A DNA stretch of 64,000 nt, from the NCBI GenBank assembly GCA_030145055.1, contig JAQYWK010000003.1:558001-622000 (forward strand), written 5' to 3'. Made by a program: the position numbers and the translations under genes. Positions 34,545 to 43,442 of this stretch are shown piece by piece. The notes under the pieces are model-generated. The model saw only the letters and a list, made by a program, of their open reading frames with translations. It made no database searches and was not told where the DNA came from. The DNA comes from Desulfovibrio sp. Lineage in GTDB: Bacteria > Desulfobacterota > Desulfovibrionia > Desulfovibrionales > Desulfovibrionaceae. Every line of letters starts with the position of its first letter. Position 1 is the stretch's first letter.

Positions 34545-35699
34545 ATGACAATAGAAAAAAATTCTGATCCAATAATTACTACTCAAAAAAGAACAGACAA
34601 GGCGACTCTTCGTAGGCAACAAAGAGTTCTAAGGTTAGAGCTTGGGCAGAAACTTATGGAAACAGTGCCTCACGCTGTTCTTGTTATAAACGAAAACAGA
34701 GAAATAGTTCTGTGTAATAAAGTACTGTTGGATCTTTTTGACAAAGAAAACCAAGATGACTTACTTGGCTTACGTCCTGGAGAGCTTGTTAAATGCGTAA
34801 ACGCGAAGGCCCGAGGGTGCGGTGAAAATGAACAATGTTCAAATTGTGAAGCATTCAACCTCGTAAATAAGTCATTCGAAGGCAAAGTTGCAACCACCGA
34901 ATGTTCATTACTGACTAGAAATCAGGACACCATTAAAGCTCTTACATTCTCCCTTTCCTCTTCGCCTTTTCAAGTCGAAAATGAGCCTTATTCAATTCTC
35001 TATCTAACTGATATTTCAGCAAAAAAAAACAAAGACATTATTGAACAAATATTTATACACGATCTAATGAATGCAGTAAACGGAATCATCGGGGCAACCT
35101 CTTTAATCCAAATGGGCCAAAACGAAATCAGCAATTTTGACCTTGCGGGCATGATCAAGGATAGAGCGAATTTCATCGCCCATGAAATCAAAGCCCACCG
35201 ACTATTTACGTCTGCGGATAATCAAGAGCTTCAAATTGAGATTGGGCCGATTGATACACACAAGATGCTTTTTTCACTTAGGACAATGTTTTCTGGAAGC
35301 AGTATTGCGGATGGCAAAAAAATCATTCTTCCTAATGAAGAAGAGTCTATACACATTTCATCAGATAAAAATATTTTATATAGGGTTCTTGAAAATCTGA
35401 TTAAGAACGCGCTTGAAGCTTCTTCTATCGGACAAACAGTTACTATCAATTATCATAAAGAAAATAATTTCGTAATTTTCAAAATTTCAAACGAAGCGTA
35501 TATCCCAACTGAGGATCAGTTTCGTATTTATAAAAAGTTCTTCTCCACAAAAGGAGAAGGTAGAGGTCTTGGCACATACAGCGTCAAAATGTTTACTGAA
35601 AATTATTTACAGGGAACAACATGGTTTGAAACTTCAACTAAAGGGACTACCTTTTTTGTAAAAATCCCTTTAAAACATTCACCGGTCAACCCTTCGTAG
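34545..35699 (+). CDS. PAS-containing sensor histidine kinase, cytoplasmic
   Basis: A 384-residue soluble kinase without membrane segments. A PAS domain at about 35-160 contains a cysteine-rich insert (CVNAKARGCGENEQCSNC) that suggests a metal, cluster or redox input. The phosphoacceptor box is short and atypical (FIHDLMNAVNGIIG, His near 170). HATPase_c has ENLIKNALEASS, a degenerate G1 region (FVIFKISNEAY in place of DxGxG) and FSTKGEGRGLGTYSVK. Similar kinases occur widely in Desulfovibrio. No response regulator is adjacent. The ribosome site is weak. Confidence 0.85.
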   Translation: MTIEKNSDPIITTQKRTDKATLRRQQRVLRLELGQKLMETVPHAVLVINENREIVLCNKVLLDLFDKENQDDLLGLRPGELVKCVNAKARGCGENEQCSNCEAFNLVNKSFEGKVATTECSLLTRNQDTIKALTFSLSSSPFQVENEPYSILYLTDISAKKNKDIIEQIFIHDLMNAVNGIIGATSLIQMGQNEISNFDLAGMIKDRANFIAHEIKAHRLFTSADNQELQIEIGPIDTHKMLFSLRTMFSGSSIADGKKIILPNEEESIHISSDKNILYRVLENLIKNALEASSIGQTVTINYHKENNFVIFKISNEAYIPTEDQFRIYKKFFSTKGEGRGLGTYSVKMFTENYLQGTTWFETSTKGTTFFVKIPLKHSPVNPS

Positions 35700-35770
35700 C
35701 AAAAGAACACTTTCGCTAAAAACCACTAGCTCTTAGACGTTAACTCATCCGGTACAAATGGAGACTTATA

Positions 35771-36409
35771 ATGTTTAAAGATTCGAAAAAGCTAGCGAGA
35801 TTCACCTTTATTTCGGGTGTTATCACTTTAGTCGCCATTGTATTGTTCTACCAATACTTCGACATACCCATTGCCAAAAGCACACACACCCTAAAAGGGA
35901 CTTTTTTGGTAACAATAGGTAAAGGTCTAAGTGCTATTGCCTCAGGGCATGTAATTCTTTCCATTACAGCTACTTCCCTTATAACAGGTGCATGTGATGC
36001 TGCTTTGAACGGGCCGAGCATGCGCTCGCGCAGCCTACTCCTGATTGCATTGGCAACGGGAACAGCAATACTTATAGGGGATGAACTCAAGTGGTTCTTC
36101 GGGCGTTGCAGGCCGCCACTCTTTTTCGAAAAAGAATCATACGGGCTCACTTGGTTTTCATCCAAATATCTCAAGAATTCATTCCCGTCAGGTCATACCC
36201 TGCGCATATTTTCACTGACCTGCGCAATCGCCATGCTACTTCCTAAAAAACGCTATATACCGTTAATTTTGGCTGTGCTCGTTGGCATCAGCAGAGTTGT
36301 GGTAGGTAAGCACTACCCTTCCGACGTCATATTCGGAGCATTCATAGGAATAACCTGCGCCGCTTGGAGTTACTACTTTATTTTCAAGGACGCTCCCCCG
36401 ACTGACTAA
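35771..36409 (+). CDS. PAP2-superfamily membrane phosphatase
   Basis: An integral membrane acid phosphatase of 212 residues with about six hydrophobic segments. The three signature motifs are present in order: KWFFGRCRP (KxxxxxxRP), PSGH (near residue 139) and SRVVVGKHYPSD (SRxxxxxHxxxD). Relatives hydrolyse lipid pyrophosphates or phosphatidates such as undecaprenyl pyrophosphate or lipid A phosphates. The substrate is not decided. GGAG lies before the ATG. It precedes a terminator and is convergent with the RND operon. Confidence 0.9.
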   Translation: MFKDSKKLARFTFISGVITLVAIVLFYQYFDIPIAKSTHTLKGTFLVTIGKGLSAIASGHVILSITATSLITGACDAALNGPSMRSRSLLLIALATGTAILIGDELKWFFGRCRPPLFFEKESYGLTWFSSKYLKNSFPSGHTLRIFSLTCAIAMLLPKKRYIPLILAVLVGISRVVVGKHYPSDVIFGAFIGITCAAWSYYFIFKDAPPTD

Positions 36410-36477
36410 ATCACTGATGCTCTTCATAGAGAATATGACTGCCAACTTCTTTCAGCTCATTTTAGACAGCTCAAACA

Positions 36478-36514
36478 AAAGCTCCTTCACGCAAATATTA
36501 CGAGAAGGAGCTTT
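36478..36514. terminator. Bidirectional terminator, PAP2/RND operon
   Basis: AAAGCTCCTTC and GAAGGAGCTTT form an 11-bp stem, with A- and T-rich flanks on both sides between convergent genes. Confidence 0.85.
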
Positions 36515-36549
36515 AATTTTATCACTTCTATGTTTGGTCTTTGTATATG

Positions 36550-39500
36550 TTATGAATCATTCTCGTTAGAACTAGGCTTATCTGCATCCACAGACTTTAC
36601 TTCATTCACTGAAGAATAAGTGTTCCCTGTCTTAGAATTTTTCCGCTCAATTATCTTCAAAAGCTGAACGTAGAACAGCGGAACAAATAGTACCCCGAGA
36701 ATCGTTGCGGCAATCATACCTGCAAAAACAGAAGTACCAAGAGCATGACGACTACCAGATCCGGCACCTGTTGCGATAACAAGTGGAATAACACCAAGGA
36801 TAAAGGCGAATGATGTCATCAAAATTGGGCGAAAACGTAAGTGTGCAGCTTCAACAGCAGCCTCCACGAACGGCATACCACCTTCATATTTTTGCTTCGC
36901 AAATTCAACAATAAGAATCGCATTTTTCGCGGCCAAACCAATGAGCATAATTAAGCCGATTTGCGCATAAACGTTGTTATCAAGGCCGCGCAACCATTGT
37001 CCCGAAATCGCCCCGAATACACCGAGCGGTACCGCAAAAACAATAGCAAGTGGTATAATCCAGCTTTCATACTGAGCGGCAAGAACAAGGAAAACCATGA
37101 GTACTGCGAGAGCAAAAATAACTACAATTTCCCCGCCGGATTGTTTCTCCTGATAGGCAATGTTCGTCCACTCGTAGCTATATCCTCTAGGAAGATTATC
37201 ACGAGCGACTTCTTCCATGGTAGAAAGAACCTGTCCGGAACTTATCCCTGGGGCGCCAGATGCTGTTATTTCAACGGCTTTGAAAAGGTTATAACGGCGG
37301 ATATATTCCGGCCCGAAAATCTTCTTGCTTATAACCAAAGTAGACAGAGGAATCATCTTGCCTGTGTCACCACGCACATAGAACTTAGCTATGTCAGCAG
37401 GACTGGTTCTAAACTCAGAAGCGGCCTGTGCCATAACGCGATATGTTCTACCATATTTATTGAAGTCATTAATATAAAACCCGCCAAGAAAAGTCTGTAA
37501 CGCGCTGAATATTTCATTCAAAGGAATTCCAAGCTTCCTAACTTTATCACGATCAACTTCTACATAAATCTGAGGAACCGTGGCACTGAAAGGAGTGAAC
37601 GTATAAGCAATTTCAGGACGCTGTGAGGCCTTCTCAGAGAAATCCTTTGCAACCTTCGCAAGAGCTTCAATTGAACCACCAGACCTATCCTGCAATTCAA
37701 ACTGCATCCCCCCGGTTGCCCCGATACCATTGATTGGAGGGGGATTAAATACTGCAATCTTTGCGTCTTGAACTCCAGCCAACTTGCGCTGCACTTTCTG
37801 CATAATTGAAGATACATGAAGTGAAGGGTCTTTACGATCATCCCAAGATTCAAGGATAACGAAAACCGTTGATGTGTAAGAGGAATAAGTCGCAGTCACA
37901 AGGTTGAACCCTCCAAGAGCGAAGAAAGACTTTACTCCGGGTTCATCATGCAAAAGGGCTTCAACTTCAGCAACAGCCACATCTGAACGGGCCAATGATG
38001 CCCCCTCAGGTAGCTGCACGTTAACCATGAAATACCCCTGATCTTCATCGGGAACAAATCCGGTAGGAACGGTTCCAAAAAGGGTCCATGTAGCTCCCAT
38101 AAGTACGGCAAAGACAATCAAGGCGATTACAGACTTCCTGATTATCAGCCTTACGGTGGCAGTATATCCTTTAGTAATTATGTCAAAATATTTATTAAAC
38201 TTACCGAAAAACCACCCCAGAGGACCACGAGCTTGCTGCTGAGGCCTTAACAACAATGCGCACATCGCCGGGGAGAAAGTCAGTGCATTTACGGATGAAA
38301 TCCCAACAGAAACAGCAAGGGTCAGCGCGAACTGTTTATACAGCTGACCGGAAATACCGCCCATAAATGCAACCGGAATAAACACCGCGATAAGGACAAC
38401 AGTGGTCGCAACAATAGGTCCCGTAACCTCTTTCATTGCTTCTTTGGTCGCCGCTTTAGGGTCCATACCGTCATCATCAATTTTTTTCTGGACTGCCTCC
38501 ACGACAACAATCGCATCATCAACAACAATCCCGATGGCAAGCACCATCCCGAAGAGGGTCAGCGTATTGATAGAGAAACCCAGCCCCTGAAAGGATGCAA
38601 ACGTACCTATAAGGGAAACAGGTACAGCGAGCATCGGGACGATTGTAGCTCTTAAATTCTGCAAAAATATAAAAACAACTAAAAAGACAAGTACCATAGC
38701 CTCGTAAAGAGTACTCATAACCTCATCAATAGAGGCCGTAACAAACAAAGTAGTATCGTAAGGAATATCGTACGCAATTCCTTCAGGGAAATACGTAGAT
38801 AACTCCTGCATTGTAGACCTTACTTGCTCAACAATATCGAGAGCATTCGCTCCTGGTAACTGATAAACAAGAAGCATGGCGGAGGCGGATTCATCCTGCC
38901 TACTAAAAGCAATATAAGCTTTAGAGCCCATCTCAACGGTACCGACATCTTTAATTCTGACAGTACTACCATCAGGATTCGCCTTGACTATTATCTGCTC
39001 AAACTCTTTAGGATCACTGAGCCTTCCTTTAACCCGTACAGAAAGCTGAAATTGCTGACTTGATGCGGCTGGAGGCTGCCCCACCTGCCCAGCAGGAGCC
39101 TGTAGATTCTGCTCTTGAACCACATTGATGATATCATCAGCAGTAATTCCCAACTGAGCCATTTTGTCGGGATTAAGCCAGATACGCATACCGTAATCTT
39201 GATCACCGAATAGAGTAATACTACCAACTCCAGGAATTCGGGCAATGGCATCATAAAGATTGATTTTGGCGTAGTTATTCAAGAAAAGAGCATCAAAAGA
39301 TTTATCGGGGGAAAGTAGACTGATAGCACAGATCATACTGGCCGACTGTTTCTTAACGCTTACACCGGACTGTCTAACTTCAGCTGGAAGCTGCGGATTA
39401 GCAAGGGCGACTCGGTTCTGAACATCAACGGTTGCCAATTCAAGGTCACGACCAAGTTCAAAAGTAACATTTAAAACAAGTCTACCATCGTTGGAACTGA

Positions 39501-39741
39501 TGGAGTTCATGTAAAGCATATCCTGCGCGCCGTTAACCTGTTCCTCAATCGGAGCAGCAACGGTTTGCTCTACAACGTCAGAGCTTGCACCATTATAGGA
39601 GGTGGTGACCTGAACGGTCGGAGGTGCTATTTCGGGATACTGGGCAACAGGCAAAGTGAAAATACTTAAAAGCCCTACCAGTGTAATGACGATAGATATA
39701 ACTGATGAAAAAATCGGTCTGTCGATGAAAAAATTGACCAT
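36550..39741 (-). CDS. RND efflux pump inner-membrane subunit (HAE1/AcrB type)
   Basis: A 1063-residue proton-driven exporter of the hydrophobe/amphiphile efflux family, full length. It begins MVNFFIDRPIFSSVISIVI, the usual TM1. It has large periplasmic loops, the TM4 proton-relay sequence GMVLAIGIVVDDAIVVVEAV with paired aspartates, and the second-half LIGLAAKNAILIVEFAK. AGGGAA precedes the ATG. The adaptor gene is 41 bp upstream on the same strand. No outer-membrane TolC-type channel gene is in the operon, so it must use one encoded elsewhere. The hydrophilic tail is serine/asparagine-rich. Confidence 0.95.
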   Translation of the reverse strand: MVNFFIDRPIFSSVISIVITLVGLLSIFTLPVAQYPEIAPPTVQVTTSYNGASSDVVEQTVAAPIEEQVNGAQDMLYMNSISSNDGRLVLNVTFELGRDLELATVDVQNRVALANPQLPAEVRQSGVSVKKQSASMICAISLLSPDKSFDALFLNNYAKINLYDAIARIPGVGSITLFGDQDYGMRIWLNPDKMAQLGITADDIINVVQEQNLQAPAGQVGQPPAASSQQFQLSVRVKGRLSDPKEFEQIIVKANPDGSTVRIKDVGTVEMGSKAYIAFSRQDESASAMLLVYQLPGANALDIVEQVRSTMQELSTYFPEGIAYDIPYDTTLFVTASIDEVMSTLYEAMVLVFLVVFIFLQNLRATIVPMLAVPVSLIGTFASFQGLGFSINTLTLFGMVLAIGIVVDDAIVVVEAVQKKIDDDGMDPKAATKEAMKEVTGPIVATTVVLIAVFIPVAFMGGISGQLYKQFALTLAVSVGISSVNALTFSPAMCALLLRPQQQARGPLGWFFGKFNKYFDIITKGYTATVRLIIRKSVIALIVFAVLMGATWTLFGTVPTGFVPDEDQGYFMVNVQLPEGASLARSDVAVAEVEALLHDEPGVKSFFALGGFNLVTATYSSYTSTVFVILESWDDRKDPSLHVSSIMQKVQRKLAGVQDAKIAVFNPPPINGIGATGGMQFELQDRSGGSIEALAKVAKDFSEKASQRPEIAYTFTPFSATVPQIYVEVDRDKVRKLGIPLNEIFSALQTFLGGFYINDFNKYGRTYRVMAQAASEFRTSPADIAKFYVRGDTGKMIPLSTLVISKKIFGPEYIRRYNLFKAVEITASGAPGISSGQVLSTMEEVARDNLPRGYSYEWTNIAYQEKQSGGEIVVIFALAVLMVFLVLAAQYESWIIPLAIVFAVPLGVFGAISGQWLRGLDNNVYAQIGLIMLIGLAAKNAILIVEFAKQKYEGGMPFVEAAVEAAHLRFRPILMTSFAFILGVIPLVIATGAGSGSRHALGTSVFAGMIAATILGVLFVPLFYVQLLKIIERKNSKTGNTYSSVNEVKSVDADKPSSNENDS

Positions 39742-39782
39742 TGTCGTTCCCTATTTATAAGCTAAAGGCGAAGTAATACGCG

Positions 39783-40982
39783 CTATTCAGGTTTTGCAGT
39801 CTCAGTCTTACTCGTCTCATCACCCACAACCTCAGGAGCAACCACTGTTCCAGGTCTGATTTTATTCACACCGTCAGCAATAATTAGATCACCCTCTTTG
39901 AGACCCTTTTCGATTACCGCACTCTGATCATTGGCAAATGCGACATCTACAACTCTTTCAATGACAGTCCCGTTAGTGGCAACTGTAAGAACAGATTTTC
40001 TGCCCTGAATATCTAAGAGAGCTCTAGCTGGAACAACCAATGCATTTTTAAAATTCTTAAGCAGGACGATAACTTTTGCATACTGCCCATCTCTAAGCAT
40101 CTGCTCAGGATTTGGAAATTCTGCTCTAAGCCCAAGAGTTCCTGTGGTGGAATCAACAGCGCGATCCGCCATACTGAATGTTCCGTTTTGATCAAAGAGC
40201 TTGCCATCAGCAAGAACGATTTGAAGAGCCTGATTGGGCTGAGTTTCGCCTTTCCGCTTCCTTTCTTCCATATCCTTGATGGCTAATAAGTACTCGCGCT
40301 CAGGAATACTAAAATTAACATAAATATTTTTAACATCCGAAACCGTTGCCAAGAGAGTCGACTCCTTTGCAATAAGAGATCCTAGATTTGCTTGAGTTCG
40401 ACCAATAATACCCGTCATAGGAGACTCAATCTTAGTAAAGGCAACGTTTAAACGAGCCTCCTTAACTGATGCTCTTGAATTACTAAGCTGAGCTTCAAGA
40501 ACCTGCTTGTCTGTTGCCTTAGTATCATATTCATCACGACTGACAGCACCTTGCTTAAACAAAGTTTTAAATCTGTTATAGTCTGTAGTTGCTTTAGCCA
40601 GCTGTGCCTCGCTTCTAGCCAACTCAGCATCAGCTTTATTCAGAGCCTCGTTATATGGGCGGGGGTCAATCACGAAAAGCAGTTGATCTTTATCAACAAG
40701 CTCACCTTCATCGAAATGACGGGATTTGAGATATCCTTCAACCCGCGAACGAATTTCAACAGTCTTTTTAGCTTCAACCTGAGCGACATATGATCCCATC
40801 ACAGGAAAATCTTCCACCCCGACTTTAACAACTTTCAAAGGGATAGCTTTTACTTCAGCAGCTTTATCGCTGTCATCAAAACATCCTGCAACAAAAACAA
40901 GTGAAGCTACCATGCACATTAAAAGCACGCTTCTTACAGACATGGTTTTAACAGCTCTTTTACGACTAAATTGAAAAATCAC
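39783..40982 (-). CDS. RND efflux periplasmic adaptor lipoprotein (AcrA/MexA type)
   Basis: The membrane-fusion protein of the pump. Starting at the GTG at 40982, it has a basic n-region, a hydrophobic segment and the lipobox FVAGC, so it is probably lipid-anchored. Family features are VEIRSRVEGYLKSRHFDEG with LFVIDPRPY, a helical hairpin (about 105-190) and IESPMTGIIGRTQANLGSLI. The frame reaches 41018, but AAGGGG seven bases before GTG 40982 favours the shorter form. It is first in a two-gene operon with the AcrB-type subunit. No TetR or MarR regulator is adjacent. Confidence 0.92.
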   Translation of the reverse strand: MIFQFSRKRAVKTMSVRSVLLMCMVASLVFVAGCFDDSDKAAEVKAIPLKVVKVGVEDFPVMGSYVAQVEAKKTVEIRSRVEGYLKSRHFDEGELVDKDQLLFVIDPRPYNEALNKADAELARSEAQLAKATTDYNRFKTLFKQGAVSRDEYDTKATDKQVLEAQLSNSRASVKEARLNVAFTKIESPMTGIIGRTQANLGSLIAKESTLLATVSDVKNIYVNFSIPEREYLLAIKDMEERKRKGETQPNQALQIVLADGKLFDQNGTFSMADRAVDSTTGTLGLRAEFPNPEQMLRDGQYAKVIVLLKNFKNALVVPARALLDIQGRKSVLTVATNGTVIERVVDVAFANDQSAVIEKGLKEGDLIIADGVNKIRPGTVVAPEVVGDETSKTETAKPE

Positions 40983-41161
40983 AGGTTCACCCCTTAGGCA
41001 CATAATATAAATGCTCAATCAATAAATTTTAAACCACGCAAAAAACACATCTCTACTACCACCAGAGATAAGAGAGATAACTCATTAATTACCTGAGCAA
41101 AAGAAAATTATATCTCAACTAACATCTAATCAAAGCAGTATACAAGCAACGATCCGCGTTA

Positions 41162-41464
41162 TTAATGGTGCAATCTCCCCTTAACCCTTTCAATAGCTCT
41201 CGGAACTTCGCCTTTAACCAACTTTCTCAATTGTTCATATTCCACTGAAAACTCTTCACTAGGGTATGTCCGATCAACAACACTGGATGAATACAAACTC
41301 GGAACAGAATTTAAAAGTACACACACAATATCAAAGAGACATTTATCACACTGACAAAATTCATATTCCTGCTTATCAATGAAGGCTCTTAACTCGTCAT
41401 AAACAACTTGTTCAGTCAAATTAACGATTTCACCGGACTTAAAAAACTCACTAAATGTCAGCAT
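41162..41464 (-). CDS. ComFB-family protein
   Basis: A 100-residue protein of the late-competence ComFB family. The core is NLTEQVVYDELRAFI, then FCQCDKCLFDIVCVLLNSVP, whose cysteines (CQCDKC) fit a zinc site. Members have been tied to cyclic dinucleotide signalling in cyanobacteria, and here a GGDEF protein is the upstream neighbour on the same strand (56 bp), so a functional link is plausible but inferred. GGAGG precedes the ATG. Confidence 0.87.
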   Translation of the reverse strand: MLTFSEFFKSGEIVNLTEQVVYDELRAFIDKQEYEFCQCDKCLFDIVCVLLNSVPSLYSSSVVDRTYPSEEFSVEYEQLRKLVKGEVPRAIERVKGRLHH

Positions 41465-41520
41465 AATTCCTCCAGAGTCAAAAAGTCAGTAGAATAAAAT
41501 TCAAATAACAACTTCAATAA

Positions 41521-42762
41521 TTAGACTATTTCACACACAACTTTGTTTCTTCCGGAGGTCTTAGCCTCATAAAGCAAAACATCAGCCCTGTTAATCATTG
41601 CATCAAGGCCAAGCCTTGAGTTTGTACAAACCCCGATAGAAACGGTAAATTTTATTGCATGACCTCTATGTTGTAGAGAATCGCTTTCAATGATTTCTCT
41701 AAAATCATTCACAAACTCTTCAAGTTCTGCGTGGTCGACATCTTCTACAATAACTGTAAACTCTTCCCCTCCGAAACGAGCCGAAAGACCGACAGAATCA
41801 AAGTAGTCCGCGAGTTTAGCTGAAAAACCCTTCAAAACCAAATCCCCTACATCATGACCATAGGTATCATTAACATTTTTAAAGTGATCAATATCGAGCA
41901 TTACGATTGCCAGTTTTCTTCCACTTTCTTCTAAATCACAAAACAAAGGCTCAGCATATTCAAAGAAGTAACGTCTATTCCAGATACCTGTAAGATAATC
42001 TTTGTTTGCACGCATTCTGGATTCTTCGAGCAACTCAAGCATTTCCAAATTTGAGTTAACCCGACACAAAATTTCTTCTACACTCGCACTCTTATGAATA
42101 AAGTCATTCGCACCTGTCTTCAGAAATAAAGGAGCAGTCCGTGAGTCCTCATCTGACGACAGCACAATTATGCTAAGCTCATCCATATGATGAGTTAGCC
42201 GTAATTTTGCTGTAAGTTCGCGCCCGTCCATACCCGGCATGGTATAATCTGTCAGAATCAGTCGAATATCAGGGTTCTGCTTAAAAACCTTGCAAGCAGC
42301 CTCGCCGCTATCAGCGTCAAGAACTGTAAGCCCCTGCCGTTGCAATATATCTGAAATCCAATGCCGTATAGTTATGGAGTCATCCACAACCATCACTTTT
42401 ATTCTTCTATTGTTGTAAACGCGTTTGACAATTCGGACTATATATTCGGAATATTCTGCTTTTTTTAAGACGTAATCGACTATGTTTTTATTCTGAATAG
42501 CCTGAAGCTGGTCTTCATCCAAGGAAGAAGTTACTACGATTGCAGGAATATCATTATTCACCAAAAGATCAATGCCATCCCCAGACTCATGCCCCGCGTA
42601 AACCAAACTACTTAGACCAACAAAATATTTATTTTGCGCAATCATATTAGCAGCATCTTCCAGATTATATGCAGTGTCACACTCAAAACCAGCAATCTCC
42701 AAAGTCATTTTTATAAAATGAGCCGTAACCCTGCTGGCATCAATTATTAAGACCTTATCCAC
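41521..42762 (-). CDS. Diguanylate cyclase with two receiver domains
   Basis: A 413-residue REC-REC-GGDEF protein making cyclic-di-GMP. The first receiver is degenerate: the acidic pair is reduced (LIIDAS) and the phosphoacceptor region reads GLSSLVYAGHESG without the Asp. The second is complete (VVDDS, LILTDYTMPGMDG, K in FIHKSAS). The GGDEF domain has DIDHFKNVNDTYGHDVGD and the active GGEEF. The RxxD inhibitory site is missing (DSVGLSARFGGEEF), so product inhibition at that site is not expected. I chose GTG 42762, eight bases after AAGGGAG; the frame runs to 42792. Confidence 0.92.
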   Translation of the reverse strand: MDKVLIIDASRVTAHFIKMTLEIAGFECDTAYNLEDAANMIAQNKYFVGLSSLVYAGHESGDGIDLLVNNDIPAIVVTSSLDEDQLQAIQNKNIVDYVLKKAEYSEYIVRIVKRVYNNRRIKVMVVDDSITIRHWISDILQRQGLTVLDADSGEAACKVFKQNPDIRLILTDYTMPGMDGRELTAKLRLTHHMDELSIIVLSSDEDSRTAPLFLKTGANDFIHKSASVEEILCRVNSNLEMLELLEESRMRANKDYLTGIWNRRYFFEYAEPLFCDLEESGRKLAIVMLDIDHFKNVNDTYGHDVGDLVLKGFSAKLADYFDSVGLSARFGGEEFTVIVEDVDHAELEEFVNDFREIIESDSLQHRGHAIKFTVSIGVCTNSRLGLDAMINRADVLLYEAKTSGRNKVVCEIV

Positions 42763-42892
42763 TGCGAAACTCCCTTTAAAAAAACAATTCAACTACATAC
42801 AGGAAGATAAAACGACCCTAAATTAAAGTACAATTTACGATCACTATTTATTATTGAACTGTAGAGATACAGCTAAACAAAATAAATTATAA

Positions 42893-43309
42893 TTAATCTC
42901 GGATACAAGTTTCGCAACCACAGACTGAATACTTACTACTGCTTTTAGCCTGTCCATACAAAAGTTTAATTTTTTTTCTAAAAATATCTACTTCCGCCAT
43001 ATCAATAGGCCCATCTGAATCAGAATAGCCAAGTTCTGCCAAACAAAATTCATGCCTGGGAGTAACCCCTAAGTTTTCAATTATTTTGCAGGCACATTTT
43101 TTTTCACACCCATCAATTATGATTAGGTCATCGGCTCGCATCGCTTTATCAACATATTCTTCAACTCCCGCAGCTACTCCGGCTATGCTGAGCATTTCAG
43201 CAAAACCATTTTCCGCCATCTTCACAGCAATAGCATTCGCGACCTGCCCTGATTTTAATGCCCCTGAGCAGCTTACCACAAGAAACCCTGTATCGTATTT
43301 TTCAAGCAT
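42893..43309 (-). CDS. Putative zinc-binding (DGC-domain) protein
   Basis: A 138-residue cysteine-rich protein of the DGC-domain family. It has VVSCSGALKSGQVANAIAVK near the start, the diagnostic DGCEKKCACKIIE in the middle and VCGCETC at the C terminus. GAGGGAG precedes the ATG at 43309; the frame extends to 43351 without support. It lies downstream of the ArsR-controlled permease but behind a hairpin terminator. Zinc or other metal handling fits both the cysteines and the neighbours, but is inferred. Confidence 0.82.
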   Translation of the reverse strand: MLEKYDTGFLVVSCSGALKSGQVANAIAVKMAENGFAEMLSIAGVAAGVEEYVDKAMRADDLIIIDGCEKKCACKIIENLGVTPRHEFCLAELGYSDSDGPIDMAEVDIFRKKIKLLYGQAKSSSKYSVCGCETCIRD

Positions 43310-43382
43310 AAGCTCCCTCATTAATAAAACTGATATGATTCTTTTTAACATAATTAGTGTTCAAAAAGAACTTAAAACAATA

Positions 43383-43421
43383 AAAGCTTGCCCCAATTGT
43401 TATCCAATCGAAGCAAGCTTT
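43383..43421 (-). terminator. Terminator downstream of the permease gene
   Basis: On the minus strand AAAGCTTGC pairs with GCAAGCTTT, followed by TATTG. It stands between the permease and DGC-domain genes and may reduce expression of the latter. Confidence 0.7.
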
Positions 43422-43442
43422 CATCTTATTAGTAATTGAAGA

